From: Oppiella nova
Lineage: Eukaryota; Arthropoda; Arachnida; Sarcoptiformes; Oppiidae
Assembly (NCBI GenBank): GCA_905397405.1
Contig: CAJPVJ010000798.1
Location: 1-20,367, forward strand
Direction of reading: 5' to 3'
DNA length: 20,367 bases
Part shown: one piece after another, positions 20,295 to 20,367 of the stretch
Layout of the letters: each line of letters starts with the position of its first letter
Position numbering within the stretch: the first letter of the stretch is position 1
Translations under genes and position numbers: made by a program
The notes under the pieces: model-generated
What the model was told of the DNA's origin: nothing
What the model saw: only the letters and a program-made list of their open reading frames with translations
The model's database searches: none

Positions 20295-20367
20295 CTGTCG
20301 GTCGGAAATTATTTTTTGTATCAGTTTTTTAGTTATTTGTTTTATAACAGTATAGTATTAGTTTGAG
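20295..20367 (-). other. 3' end of an intron of the filamin-type gene
   Basis: AT-rich sequence upstream (minus strand) of the terminal filamin exon, with in-frame stop codons and the acceptor CCGACCGACAG. No coding sequence is seen before the window ends. Confidence 0.6.

Overview
This AT-rich window reads as nuclear DNA of an arthropod. Spliced genes with short GT-AG introns sit as GC-richer islands in very AT-rich surroundings. An animal haem peroxidase, filamin-type Ig repeats, a membrane-anchored lysosomal-type acid phosphatase and a Cys-rich secreted protein of the 27 kDa hemolymph glycoprotein type together suggest an arthropod, most likely a chelicerate such as an acariform (oribatid-like) mite. 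That placement is inference, because no rRNA or mitochondrial marker is present.

All six gene models lie on the minus strand. From right to left, in transcription order, they are: (1) 20294-19846, the last exon of a filamin-repeat gene whose 5' part is outside the window; (2) 16163-14041, a complete two-exon gene for a 207-residue protein of just two filamin Ig repeats; (3) 13160-12265, a three-exon gene for a 236-residue secreted protein with 14 cysteines after the signal peptide; (4) 11707-10391, an intronless histidine acid phosphatase of 438 residues with a signal peptide, a C-terminal membrane segment and a YxxPhi-type tail; (5) 3746-2254, a three-exon paralogue of gene 2 encoding 214 residues, again two filamin repeats; (6) 880-1, the first three exons of a haem peroxidase (peroxinectin/chorion peroxidase type) that runs off the left edge. 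The exon joins were worked out by hand from splice signals, and reading phase is kept at every junction.

The most unusual content is the set of stand-alone two-repeat filamin-like genes. They have no actin-binding CH domains and have in-frame stop codons just upstream of their start codons. A third filamin-type exon lies next to them. The two complete paralogues share a phase-0 intron between the repeats but differ by one intron inside repeat 1.

The rest is non-coding as far as I can see: a probable hAT-type MITE at 1629-1834 with an 8-bp target duplication; a single N at 4119 flanked by identical 173-bp copies, which looks like an assembly join; a G-quadruplex-prone tract on the minus strand at 4541-4584; two TC microsatellites; a perfect 128-bp tandem duplication at 17184-17438; a short perfect hairpin at 16581-16602; and long AT-rich stretches (especially 4293-10390 and 17439-19845) where I recognise no gene. 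The neighbouring genes belong to different processes (cytoskeletal-type scaffold repeats, hemolymph or secreted protein, lysosomal hydrolase, extracellular peroxidase), so I do not infer that they work as one pathway.
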